Shown here: in pieces, positions 54,339 through 63,408 of the stretch
Layout of the letters: the number at the start of each line of letters is the position of its first letter
Numbering within the stretch: position 1 is the stretch's first letter
From: Ktedonobacter robiniae
GTDB lineage: Bacteria > Chloroflexota > Ktedonobacteria > Ktedonobacterales > Ktedonobacteraceae
Assembly (NCBI RefSeq): GCF_016587375.1
Contig: NZ_BNJG01000001.1
Span: 4,546,501-4,610,500 of the forward strand
Reading direction: 5' to 3'
Length of the DNA stretch: 64,000 nt
Translations under genes and position numbers: made by a program
The notes under the pieces: generated by a model
The model's database searches: none
Told to the model about the DNA's origin: nothing
What the model saw: the letters and a program-made list of their open reading frames with translations, nothing else

Positions 54339-54806
54339 ATGTTTATCGTCGGAGGTTTGATTGCGGTCGCGATCCTGGCGATTATTGGAGCCTTCCTCCT
54401 GGCGCGCGGCGGCGGAGCCACCAGGGACGCGAAAAAAGCGGCGCCCGCCACGCCAGTTCAGGCTCAGGAGGCCACCCAGCAACAGCCAGCTGTGTCTGCC
54501 GAGGAGGGCGTGCATACACGCCCACTCGCGTCTGAGTCTACCGTGCAGACGCCTGTCGCTATCGCTGATGCGCCCACAGCTGCTATCCCGGTTCAGGTCT
54601 CTCAGCCTCTCGCTGCGATGCCATCTCTGGACCATTTTGAGCAAGAGATTCACATGCTGCAAGATAATGTCTATCAACTGACCGAGCAGCTTCAGATTCT
54701 CAATCATCACTCCCGTGAGATCGAGCAGCGCCTGGGACGTATCTATGCCTCCCTCTCCCAACGCGAGCACAGTGCTCCGGCCCCAAAGGAAGAGCGCACT
54801 TACTAA
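54339..54806 (+). CDS. Membrane-anchored coiled-coil protein of the efflux operon
   Basis: The 155-residue protein has an N-terminal transmembrane helix (FIVGGLIAVAILAIIGAFLL), an Ala/Pro/Gln-rich linker (about 30-95), and a C-terminal coiled coil (LDHFEQEIHMLQDNVYQL and onwards to about 145). No family is recognised. AAAGGAA precedes the ATG. It follows the membrane-fusion gene by 43 bp and ends at a 30-bp hairpin, so it is the last gene of the efflux operon. Confidence 0.75.
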   Translation: MFIVGGLIAVAILAIIGAFLLARGGGATRDAKKAAPATPVQAQEATQQQPAVSAEEGVHTRPLASESTVQTPVAIADAPTAAIPVQVSQPLAAMPSLDHFEQEIHMLQDNVYQLTEQLQILNHHSREIEQRLGRIYASLSQREHSAPAPKEERTY

Positions 54807-54868
54807 AAAGAGAGAAGAGGGAGTGCTGGCCGGGCGGTCGCCCGGCCAGCACTCCCTCTTCTCTCTTT
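54807..54868 (+). terminator. 30-bp perfect hairpin ending the efflux operon
   Basis: Arms 54807-54836 and 54839-54868, beginning immediately after the stop codon. The right arm ends in CTTT followed by CTTATTT, a weak T-run. Confidence 0.85.
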
Positions 54869-54939
54869 CTTATTTGTCTCTACTTGGGGATTCTGGTATG
54901 ATGGAAGCACGAAAAAAAGGGAAGCGAGGGTTTGAAGAT

Positions 54940-56328
54940 ATGAACCTGCGAGGAAAGCGCGTGCTGGTCATGGGCCTGGGGCTACAGGGCTCGGGCATGG
55001 CTTCAGCTCGCTACGCTGCTCAGCAAGGCGCGGTCGTACGTGTGACCGATATGAAATCGCCTGAGGTCCTGGCCCCCAGCGTGCGTGCGCTGGCTGGCCT
55101 TCCCATCGAGTTTATCCTGGGCGAGCATCGCGACGAGGATTTCATCTGGGCCGATGTGGTGATCCGCAATCCTGGAGTGCCGCGTACCTCGCGCTACCTC
55201 CTGCTGGCACAGGAGCACGGGGCGCAGATTGAGATGGAGATTGGCCTCTTCTTTCTGGCCTGCCCCGGACGCATTATCGGCATCACTGGGACGCGTGGCA
55301 AGACGACCACTACCAGCCTGATCTATGAGATACTGCGTGTCCACGGGCAGGCGCCAGTCGTGATCGGTGGCAATGTCGCGGGCGTGGAGACGCTCTCGCT
55401 CTTACCACAGATTACCCCTGAGACACTGGTGGTACTGGAGTTGTCGAGCTGGCAGCTTGAAGGGCTGGCCCCGCACAGCATCAGTCCCTCGGTTGCGGTC
55501 ATGACCAATATTTATCCCGACCACCTCAATACCTACAACGGCATGGAGGACTATGCCGAGGCCAAGGCCAATATCTTCCGCTTCCAGACGGAGCATGGCA
55601 TTGCCGTCTTCAACTATGACAATTCCTGGACGCGCAGCTTTGGCCTGGAGGCCCCAGGCGAGACCTGGTTTACCAGCTTTGAGCATGGGGGAAGCTTTCC
55701 CCGTTCGGCCCTGGTCGACGGCGTACCTACTCTGGTTGAACCCCTCGCTATCGCTGAGACGCCCTTGAAGGGGAGACATAACCTGGAGAATATCTTGCTG
55801 GCGACGACGACTGCGCGCCTCCTCGGGGTACCCGAAAGTGTGATCGTTGAGACTGTACGCCGCTTCAAAGGCGTCTCGCATCGCCTCGAAGAGGTCTGCG
55901 AGTGGCGTGGCGTACGCATTGTAAACGACAGCACCAGTACCTCACCTATCGCGGGCCAGGTGGCGCTGGAGGCCTTTGAGCAACCCATCGTGCTCGTCGC
56001 GGGCGGCAATACCAAACACCTTCCATTAGAGCAATGGCCCGAAACGATCATCAAGCGTTGTCGCGATGTGATCCTGTTGCCTGGCAGCGGTACCGATGAA
56101 CTCCTGCCCGAGCTACGCCAGGAGATCGAGCGGCAAGGTGTGATCGATCCTATTCGTGGCATCTTTGATGACTTCCATCAGGCTATCGATGCCGCCCTGG
56201 CCCTGACGCACCCCGGCGATGTCCTGCTCTTTTCTCCCGGCTTCACCAGCTTTGGCATGTTCCTAAACGAATTTGATCGGGGCGATAAGTTCGTCGCCTA
56301 CATTCGCGAGAAGGCAAAAGACCAATAA
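54940..56328 (+). CDS. murD: UDP-N-acetylmuramoyl-L-alanine:D-glutamate ligase
   Basis: MurD adds D-glutamate to UDP-MurNAc-L-alanine in peptidoglycan synthesis. From ATG 54940 the protein has 462 residues, normal for the family. It shows the N-terminal Rossmann part VLVMGLGLQGSGMASA, the ATP loop GITGTRGKTTTTSLIYE, and C-terminal NDSTSTSP and LLFSPGFTSFGMF motifs. ATGs at 54898 and 54901 are possible alternatives. It is isolated from other mur genes. Confidence 0.93.
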   Translation: MNLRGKRVLVMGLGLQGSGMASARYAAQQGAVVRVTDMKSPEVLAPSVRALAGLPIEFILGEHRDEDFIWADVVIRNPGVPRTSRYLLLAQEHGAQIEMEIGLFFLACPGRIIGITGTRGKTTTTSLIYEILRVHGQAPVVIGGNVAGVETLSLLPQITPETLVVLELSSWQLEGLAPHSISPSVAVMTNIYPDHLNTYNGMEDYAEAKANIFRFQTEHGIAVFNYDNSWTRSFGLEAPGETWFTSFEHGGSFPRSALVDGVPTLVEPLAIAETPLKGRHNLENILLATTTARLLGVPESVIVETVRRFKGVSHRLEEVCEWRGVRIVNDSTSTSPIAGQVALEAFEQPIVLVAGGNTKHLPLEQWPETIIKRCRDVILLPGSGTDELLPELRQEIERQGVIDPIRGIFDDFHQAIDAALALTHPGDVLLFSPGFTSFGMFLNEFDRGDKFVAYIREKAKDQ

Positions 56329-56365
56329 TCTGGCAGCGCCTCGACGCATATCCAGCAAATTTATT

Positions 56366-56420
56366 ATCGATCACACCGTCGCTTCTCTAAGAGAGGCAAC
56401 AGTGTGATCGATTGCTTTTT
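56366..56420 (+). terminator. Rho-independent terminator of murD
   Basis: An 11-bp stem (ATCGATCACAC 56366-56376 / 56403-56413) with an inner GCTTCTC / GAGAGGC stem, followed by ATTGCTTTTT. Confidence 0.8.
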
Positions 56421-56609
56421 CTGCCTATGCCGGATCACCCTCTCTTCTACCGCGCTTGTGGTTGGGGAATTTGTCTTTGTGTACGTATGTATGAATATGT
56501 GGAATTGTTATGGGACAATTGTGAAGTAGTTGATAGTGCTATTCTGTGTCATCGTTTATGATATCTAGCAGTTAGACGCGGTGAAGAGTGAAAGAGGATA
56601 AATAAGGGC

Positions 56610-57215
56610 ATGAATAGATGGATGAGACCTATAAATATATATCTGGGTTTGAGTTGTCTTCTGCTATTGTGCGGTGCTGTAACTGGAGCCTATCTCTCTG
56701 AGCCCTCTCAGGAGGAGAGTATTAAGGATGAGATCAGAAATGCGTCGATGCTGGTGGCGCGAGCAGTTCACCCTACATTGCCAGTCATGAGCTTCGCGCA
56801 GGGAAAGGGCGTGGATGCTATTTTGACGAGCCAGGGGCGCCCATGTACATGTAGACATACCACTACTTACCACTATCATAGTTCATACCATAGCTCATCT
56901 AGCTCATCCGGCTCATCTATGCCCGCCTGGATGATTTGGCCTCTTCTTGGCGTTATCGTCCTGATCGGGATCGTTTCCTGGATTGTGAAGTATAGGCGAG
57001 GTGGGGCAGCATATGACGATGACTGTGATGACTACACATGGAGACGCGAGAGCCATGCAAGTGGCAGCATCTTTACTGCGAGCGCTGACACTGGCTGGCC
57101 GAGTAGTCGCAATAGTGATAATACTAATGAGGGTGGCGGCTTCTTCGGTGCGGACACTCCCATCAACTGGAGCGATGGCGATATGTCCAACAATAATGGC
57201 GGTAGTAGCTTCTAA
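56610..57215 (+). CDS. Unknown membrane protein with Ser/His-rich loop
   Basis: The 201-residue protein has an N-terminal signal-like helix (about 9-28), an outer segment ending in a CTC motif and a His/Tyr/Ser-rich stretch (YHYHSSYHSSSSSSGSS). A transmembrane helix (about 105-127) and an acidic, Asn/Gly/Ser-rich tail follow. The CRHTT-YHYH region could bind metal. No family recognised. It ends at a clear terminator. Confidence 0.65.
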   Translation: MNRWMRPINIYLGLSCLLLLCGAVTGAYLSEPSQEESIKDEIRNASMLVARAVHPTLPVMSFAQGKGVDAILTSQGRPCTCRHTTTYHYHSSYHSSSSSSGSSMPAWMIWPLLGVIVLIGIVSWIVKYRRGGAAYDDDCDDYTWRRESHASGSIFTASADTGWPSSRNSDNTNEGGGFFGADTPINWSDGDMSNNNGGSSF

Positions 57216-57280
57216 GTGGCGGATTCACAACTTGCTGGATGAATCAATCAACACATTATAGGGTGAGGGTCAGAGTTCTA

Positions 57281-57320
57281 AAGAGGCCTGGGGCAGAAGT
57301 CTCCAGGCCTCTTTTGTATT
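57281..57320 (+). terminator. Rho-independent terminator
   Basis: An 11-bp stem AAGAGGCCTGG (57281-57291) / CCAGGCCTCTT (57303-57313), then TTTTGTATTTTT on the plus strand. Confidence 0.85.
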
Positions 57321-57630
57321 TTTGACAAAGGGAGAATTGGGTAGTTGTGAAACCAGGTAGAGGTGCTAGTCGTTTGGAAGATGAATCACACTTATGTGTA
57401 AGGTGTATATGTATATACTTTTTTGTTGGGCTATTCTTGACATTTATTGCTAGATCTGGCTATTCAGACTGAAAATGGGTTGCTTTATAGCCATGAATTG
57501 TATTAAACTAACGGTGGTTAGGTTGGGGCCGGACGCGTTGAATGGTATTCAGTGGATGAGTGCCAACACCATTGTAGTTGTGAAGCGCGCAAACCAAGAG
57601 AGGACCTGGCCCCGAAGGAGATTAAACAGT
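57319..57630 (+). promoter_or_regulatory. Leader region of the PEP carboxykinase gene
   Basis: 312 bp without a separate gene. TTGACA at 57437-57442 with TATTCA 18 bp later is a weak promoter candidate. This would leave a leader of about 160 nt. The frame is open in phase with the gene from 57475, but this extension has no family similarity. Confidence 0.35.
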
Positions 57631-59214
57631 ATGACAATGATGATGAGCAGGAAGGCTCTTGAAGATTACGGTTTAACAAATCTAGGCTCTATTAATTGGA
57701 ATTTAGATCCTGCTGTGTTGATTGAGCAAGCGCTGTCTCGTAAAGAGGGCGTTCTGGCGTCGAATGGTGCTTTTCGTGCGACGACAGGAAGCCACACTGG
57801 CCGCTCCCCCAAGGATAAATTTATCGTTTCAAACGAGGAGATCGCATCGAAGATCTGGTGGGGCGAGAATAATCATCCCATGTCTCCCGAGACATTTGCT
57901 CTTATTCGCCAGAGCTTGTCGGACTATCTTCAGGGGCGCGATGTCTATGTCTTAGATGCAGCCGCTGGTGCTGATCCCAATTATCGTATGCCGATCCAGG
58001 TCATTACTGAGCTGGCCTGGCATAATCTCTTCGCACGCCAGCTTTTCTTACGCGCGAACGAGAGCGATCAGACGAGCGAGAATCCCGGCTTTACGATTCT
58101 CTGCGTTCCTCATTTCCGCATGAATCCACGCGCTCATGGTACACGTTCCGAAACCGCTATTATTATTGATTTTGAAGAGCGCCTGGTCTTGATCGCGGGT
58201 ACTGAGTACGCGGGCGAGATGAAGAAGTCAATCTTTACTGTGCTTAACTTTATTCTTCCAGCCCAGGGAGTGCTGCCGATGCACTGCTCCGCCAATATTG
58301 GCGAAGATGGTGATGTGGCCCTCTTCTTCGGCCTTTCGGGCACGGGTAAGACCAGCCTCTCCGCCGACCCCGAGCGTCGGCTGATCGGAGACGACGAGCA
58401 CGGCTGGGGTGATAATGGTGTCTTCAACTTTGAGGGTGGCTGTTATGCCAAGTGCATTAACCTCTCCGAGAAGTACGAGCCTCAAATCTGGAACGCGATC
58501 CGCTTTGGCTCGGTCTACGAGAATGTTGTTCTCGATGAGAAGAATCGTAATCCTAAATACGAAGATAGCTCGCTGACCGAGAACACACGCGTGGCCTATC
58601 CGATCGACTTCATCGACAACGTTGTGGAATCTGGCATGGGCGGCCAGCCCCAGGCGGTGATCTTCCTGACGGCCGATTCCTTCGGCGTCTTGCCTCCCAT
58701 CTCGAAGTTGACGACTAAGCAGGCTATGTACTACTTCCTCTCGGGCTATACCAGCAAGCTGGCGGGTACCGAGCGGGGCGTGACCTCGCCCCAGGCGACC
58801 TTTAGCTCCTGCTTTGGTGCGGCTTTCTTGCCCTTGCGCCCAGGTGAGTATGCGAACCTGCTGCGCGAGCGCATTGAGAAGCACAATGTGCGCTGCTACC
58901 TGATCAACACCGGCTGGACGGGTGGCGCCTATGGCATTGGCTCGCGTATCAACATCAACTACACGCGCCAGATGGTCAAGGCCGCGATTAATGGCGACAT
59001 TGAGCAGGCGGAGATCATGACCGATCCCATCTTTGGTCTGCAAATTCCCACCACGTGTCCAGGCGTCCCGGCTGAGGTCTTGCAGCCGCGCAACACCTGG
59101 ATCGACCAGGACGGCTATGACCAGCAGGCCACCTACCTGGCTGAGCTGTTCAAAAAGAATTTTGAGCAGTTCACCCTCGTTAGCGAGGATATACGCGCCG
59201 CTGGCCCACGCTAA
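57631..59214 (+). CDS. pckA: ATP-dependent phosphoenolpyruvate carboxykinase
   Basis: It converts oxaloacetate and ATP to PEP, ADP and CO2, the entry to gluconeogenesis. The 527-residue protein shows TGRSPKDKFIV (oxaloacetate site), the kinase-1a loop GLSGTGKTSLSADPERRLIGDDEHGW, given here as GLSGTGKTSLSADP with LIGDDEHGW, and INTGWTGGAYGIGSRI near the C terminus. ATG 57631 follows AAGGAG by 10 bases; three further ATG codons follow closely. It is monocistronic, ended by a 34-bp hairpin. Confidence 0.96.
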   Translation: MTMMMSRKALEDYGLTNLGSINWNLDPAVLIEQALSRKEGVLASNGAFRATTGSHTGRSPKDKFIVSNEEIASKIWWGENNHPMSPETFALIRQSLSDYLQGRDVYVLDAAAGADPNYRMPIQVITELAWHNLFARQLFLRANESDQTSENPGFTILCVPHFRMNPRAHGTRSETAIIIDFEERLVLIAGTEYAGEMKKSIFTVLNFILPAQGVLPMHCSANIGEDGDVALFFGLSGTGKTSLSADPERRLIGDDEHGWGDNGVFNFEGGCYAKCINLSEKYEPQIWNAIRFGSVYENVVLDEKNRNPKYEDSSLTENTRVAYPIDFIDNVVESGMGGQPQAVIFLTADSFGVLPPISKLTTKQAMYYFLSGYTSKLAGTERGVTSPQATFSSCFGAAFLPLRPGEYANLLRERIEKHNVRCYLINTGWTGGAYGIGSRININYTRQMVKAAINGDIEQAEIMTDPIFGLQIPTTCPGVPAEVLQPRNTWIDQDGYDQQATYLAELFKKNFEQFTLVSEDIRAAGPR

Positions 59215-59220
59215 GCTAAT

Positions 59221-59291
59221 AACCGCATCAAGAGAAAAGCCCGGGCCATTCACCGAAGGTGAATGGTCCGGGCTTTTCTCTTGATGCGGTT
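59221..59291 (+). terminator. 34-bp hairpin after pckA
   Basis: Arms 59221-59254 and 59258-59291 pair along 34 positions with a single G-U wobble and a GAA loop. There is no T-run. Confidence 0.85.
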
Positions 59292-59354
59292 GTGAGTTGA
59301 GACAAGAGGACCTCAAGAAATTTTGAGAAACTCGGTTAATGATGGACATTTTTA

Positions 59355-59384
59355 TTGACAGCGATCCATGTATGAGCTTATACT
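59355..59384 (+). promoter_or_regulatory. Promoter of the TetR-ABC operon
   Basis: TTGACA (59355-59360), 18-bp spacer, TATACT (59379-59384), about 48 bp before the TetR start. The best promoter match in the window. Confidence 0.7.
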
Positions 59385-59431
59385 ATGAATAATAAACCGA
59401 GAGTATGTTTGTTAATTGGGAGAGGGAGGAT

Positions 59432-60178
59432 ATGGCACGAGTCGTTAACGAGGCAGCCCATGCAGCCAGGCGTAACGCTATTCTTGATGCGGCCCAGCGG
59501 GCTATTGCGACCAAAGGCTATGAGCAGATGGCAATTGCTGACCTGCTGGGCGAGCTGGGGATTTCATCCGGAGCGTTCTATCACTACTTTGATTCCAAGC
59601 CAGCATTGCTTGCGGCACTTGTCGAACGCATGGGGAGTGAGGTTGAAGCCCAAATACTCCCCATCGTTCATGATCGAGAATTGGGCGCGATTGAAAAGTT
59701 TCAGCGTTTCTTTGCTACAGCCGACCGCTGGAAGCTGGCGCATAGAGACCTGTTGCTTGCGTACACTCGTATCTGGTATGCCGATGACAACGCCATTGTG
59801 CGCCATAAGCTGCATTCCACCAGGATCAAGCGCCTGACTCCCTGGCTGGAGGAGATGATCCTGCAAGGATCTCAGGAAGGCGTCTTCCAGACCGCCTATC
59901 CCGACCAGGCAGCGCGCTTGATCATCTCCATGCTTGAGGATTTTGGCTATGCATTTGCCGAGCTGTTTCTCTCAGAGGAATGTTCGCAAGACGACCTGCC
60001 ACGCCTTGAGAGGATCGCTGTCGCGACCTCTGACGCCATGGAGCGTGTGCTCGGCGCGCCCGCGAACAGTCTGTGGCTTGCTACACGCGACGATCTTGCC
60101 CAATGGCTGCCACCTTATTCCAGTTCGGTAGGGACCTCCACGATGAATCGGGAGGCTAGCGTGTCCGAAGGCGATTAA
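59432..60178 (+). CDS. TetR-family regulator of the ABC-2 exporter
   Basis: The 248-residue protein has the helix-turn-helix QMAIADLLGELGISSGAFYH followed by YFDSKPALLAALVE, and a helical sensor domain. ATG 59432 lies after GAGGGAGG; ATG 59405 is an alternative. It is upstream of the ABC genes on the same strand and probably represses them. Its last 15 or so codons and its stop (60176-60178) are encoded by an interspersed inverted-repeat element, so the tail is probably not part of the ancestral fold. Confidence 0.9.
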   Translation: MARVVNEAAHAARRNAILDAAQRAIATKGYEQMAIADLLGELGISSGAFYHYFDSKPALLAALVERMGSEVEAQILPIVHDRELGAIEKFQRFFATADRWKLAHRDLLLAYTRIWYADDNAIVRHKLHSTRIKRLTPWLEEMILQGSQEGVFQTAYPDQAARLIISMLEDFGYAFAELFLSEECSQDDLPRLERIAVATSDAMERVLGAPANSLWLATRDDLAQWLPPYSSSVGTSTMNREASVSEGD

Positions 60179-60195
60179 TCGTGGAGATCCCCACC
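60127..60195. repeat. Interspersed inverted-repeat element, second copy
   Basis: Arms 60127-60144 and 60178-60195 match in 16 of 18 positions (GGTAGGGACCTCCACGAT and its inverse). The interior has GTGTCCGAAGGCGATTAATCG, split here as GTGTCC and AAGGCGATTAATCG, shared with the 40721-40936 element. It overlaps the end of the TetR gene. Confidence 0.55.
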
Positions 60196-60265
60196 GGAAA
60201 AAATACCATGTGTTTTATGCTTTTTATGAATTTTTGCCTCTCAATAAGAGGAAAAGGACGCTAAC

Positions 60266-61195
60266 ATGACAGCGATTATTGAAGTGGACCACCTGACCAA
60301 GCGCTATGGTAGCAAGCGCGGCATTACCGATGTCTCCTTCCAGGTGGAAGAGGGTGAGGTCTTTGGCTTTCTTGGCCCCAATGGCGCGGGCAAAACCACG
60401 ACAATTCGCCTGCTGATGGCGCTGTTACGCGCCGACGCAGGCACGGCACGCATCGCTGGCCTGGACATCTGGCAGCAGTCCGTAGAAATCAAGCGCCTGG
60501 TTGGCTACCTGCCGGGCGAACTCTCGCTTGATCCCAATCTGACCGGGGGCCAGATTCTCCAATACTTTGGCCATCTACGCGGCGGCATTGATCAGAGCTA
60601 TCTCAAGCAACTGATCGCCCGACTGGATTTCGATCCCACCCGTAAGATCCGCCAATATTCCACTGGCAATAAGCGTAAACTTGGCATCATTCAGGCCTTT
60701 ATGCATCGCCCACGCCTATTAATTCTGGATGAGCCGACCAGTGGTCTGGACCCGCTGAACCAGCAGGAGTTTGATCGCATGGTTACAGAGGTGCGCGAAG
60801 ATGGTCGCACTGTCTTCCTCTCTTCGCACATCCTGACCGAGGTTGAGCAGACGTGTAATCGCGTCGCCATTATTCGCGGTGGTCAACTCGTGCGCGTAGG
60901 TCTTATTAATGATTTGAAGGATATCAAGCGCCATGAACTGACCATTACTTTTGCCAGCCCGGTTCCGGCTGAGGCCTTTAAAGGGCTTGCGGGCGTGGAG
61001 CAGGTGGAATCGCTGACCGATGGACATACCCTTCGCCTGTTTGTACAGGGCCAGGCAGATGCTGTGATCAAAGAGGCGGCTCAGTTCTCGGTCATAGGTT
61101 TGACGAGCCACGAGCCTAGCCTGGAAGACATCTTCATGCGCTATTATGAGAGTGACGGTCAGGCCGTTAAGGAGGCCAGCCATGTGGTTCACTAG
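60266..61195 (+). CDS. ABC-2 exporter ATP-binding protein
   Basis: The 309-residue ATPase has Walker A GPNGAGKTTTIRLL, a signature-region YSTGNKRKLGIIQAF (S-x-G-N-K in place of the usual LSGGQ) and Walker B LLILDEPTSGLDP, then the switch His in FLSSHILTEVE. The C-terminal part resembles drug/antibiotic exporters of the DrrA type. It overlaps the permease start by 14 bp. Confidence 0.94.
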   Translation: MTAIIEVDHLTKRYGSKRGITDVSFQVEEGEVFGFLGPNGAGKTTTIRLLMALLRADAGTARIAGLDIWQQSVEIKRLVGYLPGELSLDPNLTGGQILQYFGHLRGGIDQSYLKQLIARLDFDPTRKIRQYSTGNKRKLGIIQAFMHRPRLLILDEPTSGLDPLNQQEFDRMVTEVREDGRTVFLSSHILTEVEQTCNRVAIIRGGQLVRVGLINDLKDIKRHELTITFASPVPAEAFKGLAGVEQVESLTDGHTLRLFVQGQADAVIKEAAQFSVIGLTSHEPSLEDIFMRYYESDGQAVKEASHVVH

Positions 61196-62831
61196 CGTCT
61201 ACCTCAAGACCCTGCGCGAGGCCCGCATTGCCATTTTAGGCTGGGGCCTGGGCCTGGGCCTGCTTATGTATGTCGTGCTCTCCGCCGTTCCCTCGCTGGT
61301 GAATACGCCACAGGCGCGGGCCGCGCTCGTTAGCCTGTCTAGTTCGTACGCCTGGCTGGCTGAGCCGATCGCCGTAGATACCCCCGGAGGCTATGCAACC
61401 TTTAAATATGGTTTTACCATCTTGATTATCGCCATCTGGCCGCTCCTGGTATGTAGCCGCCTGCTGCGTGGCGAGGAGGAGCGTGGCTCCATGGATGTCC
61501 TGCTCTCGCTGCCGCGTGGACGCGTGCGTATCGCGCTGGAGAAGTTGGCCGCCATGTGGACCGCCCTGCTGGGCATTGGCCTGCTGATTGGACTCCTGAC
61601 CTTCGCAGGTGGCCAGTCTGTGAAAGGATCTTTTGGCCTGGGCGATGCCCTGCTCTATGGCTTGAATATATCGCTTATCAGCGGTGTGTTTGGTTCTATC
61701 GCGCTGCTGCTCTCCCAGTTCTTTCCCGAGCGCGGCAGGGCGGCTGGCATAACCGGTGGCCTGCTGGTACTCTTTATTATGCTGGATATGGTCCACCGGG
61801 TGACCCCCAATACCGAATGGATCAGCCGTTTGTCGCCTGTTTACTACTATAATTTGAGCAAGCCCATCGTGCCGGGCCATAGCGCCGATGTTGTTGGCCT
61901 GCTAGTTCTGCTGGGCCTGAGCGTCCTGCTGAGTGTTGCGGCGCTGGTCTTCTTTGTGCGGCGCGATATCGGTAGTGTGGTGCAACTGCCACGCTGGCTA
62001 CGCCTGCCAGAGCGAACTATGTCCCTGGAGCGAGCGCTCCCGGTAAATTCCTGGTCGCTGAAGTCGGTCTATACACGCAGCCTGGGGATGATTATAGCTC
62101 CCGCCTGCTGGTGGACACTGGGTATCGCTGGCTTCGCCGGGTGGGTAGTTGTGATTGTTAAGCAGTCTGAGGCGCAACTCTCCTCCATGTACCAGGACTC
62201 GCCCTTGCTCAAAGGGTTTATCACAAAAGTTGGTGGGAGTGATGTCAATACCAATGCCACCCTGCTCAGCGCGCTCTTCTCCTTCCTACCGCTGCTCCTG
62301 ATGGCCTTCGCCATTACCCAGGCCAGCCGCTGGTCGGCTGATGAAGAGGATGGTTTGCATGAAATGGTGCTGGCAACGCCGCAGTCGCGCCTGACCGTCA
62401 TTCTGGCACGCTTTGGCGCGCTCACCACGGTCACGGTGCTGATCGGCCTGGTAACTCTGGGTGTCACGGCGCTGGCCTCGGTCGCCAGTGGCCTGAAGCT
62501 CGACGGAGGTAACCTGGCTGCCGCGACGCTCTCGCTTATTCCCCTGGGGCTGCTGATGGCCGCCATCGGCTACCTGCTCTCCGGCTGGCTGCGCGCGGCG
62601 GTGGATACTGGTCTCCTGAGCTTCTTGTTGGTAATCTGGTTTTTTATCAGCTATGTCGGTCCAGAGCTGAGCTGGCCGGAGACGACGCTGCGCCTCTCTG
62701 CCTTTTACTACTATGGAACGCCGCTGATTCATGGCCTGTCGCTGGGCAATATGCTAGGGGTGCTGGCGGTTGCCATCGTGGCCCTGGTGCTGGCCGCGGC
62801 GCGCTTTGTCCGAAAAGATATTGGGCGCTAA
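61182..62831 (+). CDS. ABC-2 exporter permease (two fused halves)
   Basis: The 549-residue membrane protein has about 12 helices in two similar halves, each starting with an elbow-like segment (FTSVYLKTLREARIAILGWG and SWSLKSVYTRSLGMIIAPAC). Each half contains an EEERGSMDVLLSLPRGR-type motif (second: ADEEDGLHEMVLATPQSR). It resembles a fused ABC-2 permease dimer of the antibiotic exporter type (LieA/TipC class). AAGGAGG precedes ATG 61182. Confidence 0.9.
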   Translation: MWFTSVYLKTLREARIAILGWGLGLGLLMYVVLSAVPSLVNTPQARAALVSLSSSYAWLAEPIAVDTPGGYATFKYGFTILIIAIWPLLVCSRLLRGEEERGSMDVLLSLPRGRVRIALEKLAAMWTALLGIGLLIGLLTFAGGQSVKGSFGLGDALLYGLNISLISGVFGSIALLLSQFFPERGRAAGITGGLLVLFIMLDMVHRVTPNTEWISRLSPVYYYNLSKPIVPGHSADVVGLLVLLGLSVLLSVAALVFFVRRDIGSVVQLPRWLRLPERTMSLERALPVNSWSLKSVYTRSLGMIIAPACWWTLGIAGFAGWVVVIVKQSEAQLSSMYQDSPLLKGFITKVGGSDVNTNATLLSALFSFLPLLLMAFAITQASRWSADEEDGLHEMVLATPQSRLTVILARFGALTTVTVLIGLVTLGVTALASVASGLKLDGGNLAAATLSLIPLGLLMAAIGYLLSGWLRAAVDTGLLSFLLVIWFFISYVGPELSWPETTLRLSAFYYYGTPLIHGLSLGNMLGVLAVAIVALVLAAARFVRKDIGR

Positions 62832-62838
62832 GGTGTGT

Positions 62839-62915
62839 ATTGGTGTTTAGATACAGAGGGCCTTCGAGACGGTGCTTCGCACCGTCTCGAAGGCCCTCTG
62901 TATCTAAACACCAAT
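62839..62915. terminator. 37-bp perfect hairpin between convergent genes
   Basis: Arms 62839-62875 and 62879-62915 with a TTC loop, the longest perfect stem in the window. It lies between the ABC permease stop and the stop of the converging 116-residue gene, which it touches. Confidence 0.85.
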
Positions 62916-63265
62916 TAAAATATCAACAGGTGAAAGCCATTTTTGAGTGTGATCGGTTGGTTTTTGTAGAAGGATTTCCAGGCGTACTTGCTCATATGGG
63001 CCTGGGTACGAATGTGATCTAGTAGTTCATCGCAAAAGTGTTCCGAGGCAAATAAGATAGCGCGATGAAGTTCTGTGCGTTGGCGAGTGATATCCTTGGC
63101 CAGGAGATCTAGCTGGCGTTCATTGTAGGGAAGGTGCTGAATGGCGAGCCGTGCCAGGTAGGCCCACTGCTGGTAGGGGAGACGCAGCGCCGCGTAGTGC
63201 TGGCTGATATACGCCGCCAGGGTTGGGAAATCCGGCTTATCGTGGTAATCAATCATGACGTGCAT
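62915..63265 (-). CDS. Hypothetical 116-residue protein
   Basis: An all-helical soluble protein with many His, Tyr and Gln residues (YISQHYAALRLPYQQWAYLA), no signal or membrane helix. GGAAGGAGG lies 6 bases before the ATG, so translation is likely. No family recognised. It lies between two very long hairpins. Confidence 0.7.
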   Translation of the reverse strand: MHVMIDYHDKPDFPTLAAYISQHYAALRLPYQQWAYLARLAIQHLPYNERQLDLLAKDITRQRTELHRAILFASEHFCDELLDHIRTQAHMSKYAWKSFYKNQPITLKNGFHLLIF

Positions 63266-63337
63266 TCATTCCTCCTTCCTGGATACTGGAATGAGAAAAG
63301 CATACCACGGGCAGATATGAAAAACAATAGATACAAA

Positions 63338-63408
63338 TAGAGAAGAGGACCATGATATGTAGGCGCGCGCTTTAGCAGCGCGCCTACATATCATGGTCCT
63401 CTTCTCTA
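63338..63408. terminator. 31-bp perfect hairpin containing the glucosidase stop
   Basis: Arms 63338-63368 and 63378-63408 with a 9-nt loop. The TAG stop of the glucosidase (63406-63408) forms the end of the stem. Confidence 0.85.

Noticed and set aside
57475..57630. In-frame 52-codon N-terminal extension of pckA
   Set aside because: No similarity to the family; ATG 57631 has a good ribosome site and gives the normal length.
58228..59349. Long minus-strand open frame (about 370 codons) opposite pckA
   Set aside because: It mirrors the codon pattern of the highly conserved PEP carboxykinase gene, has no recognisable domain and no ribosome site.
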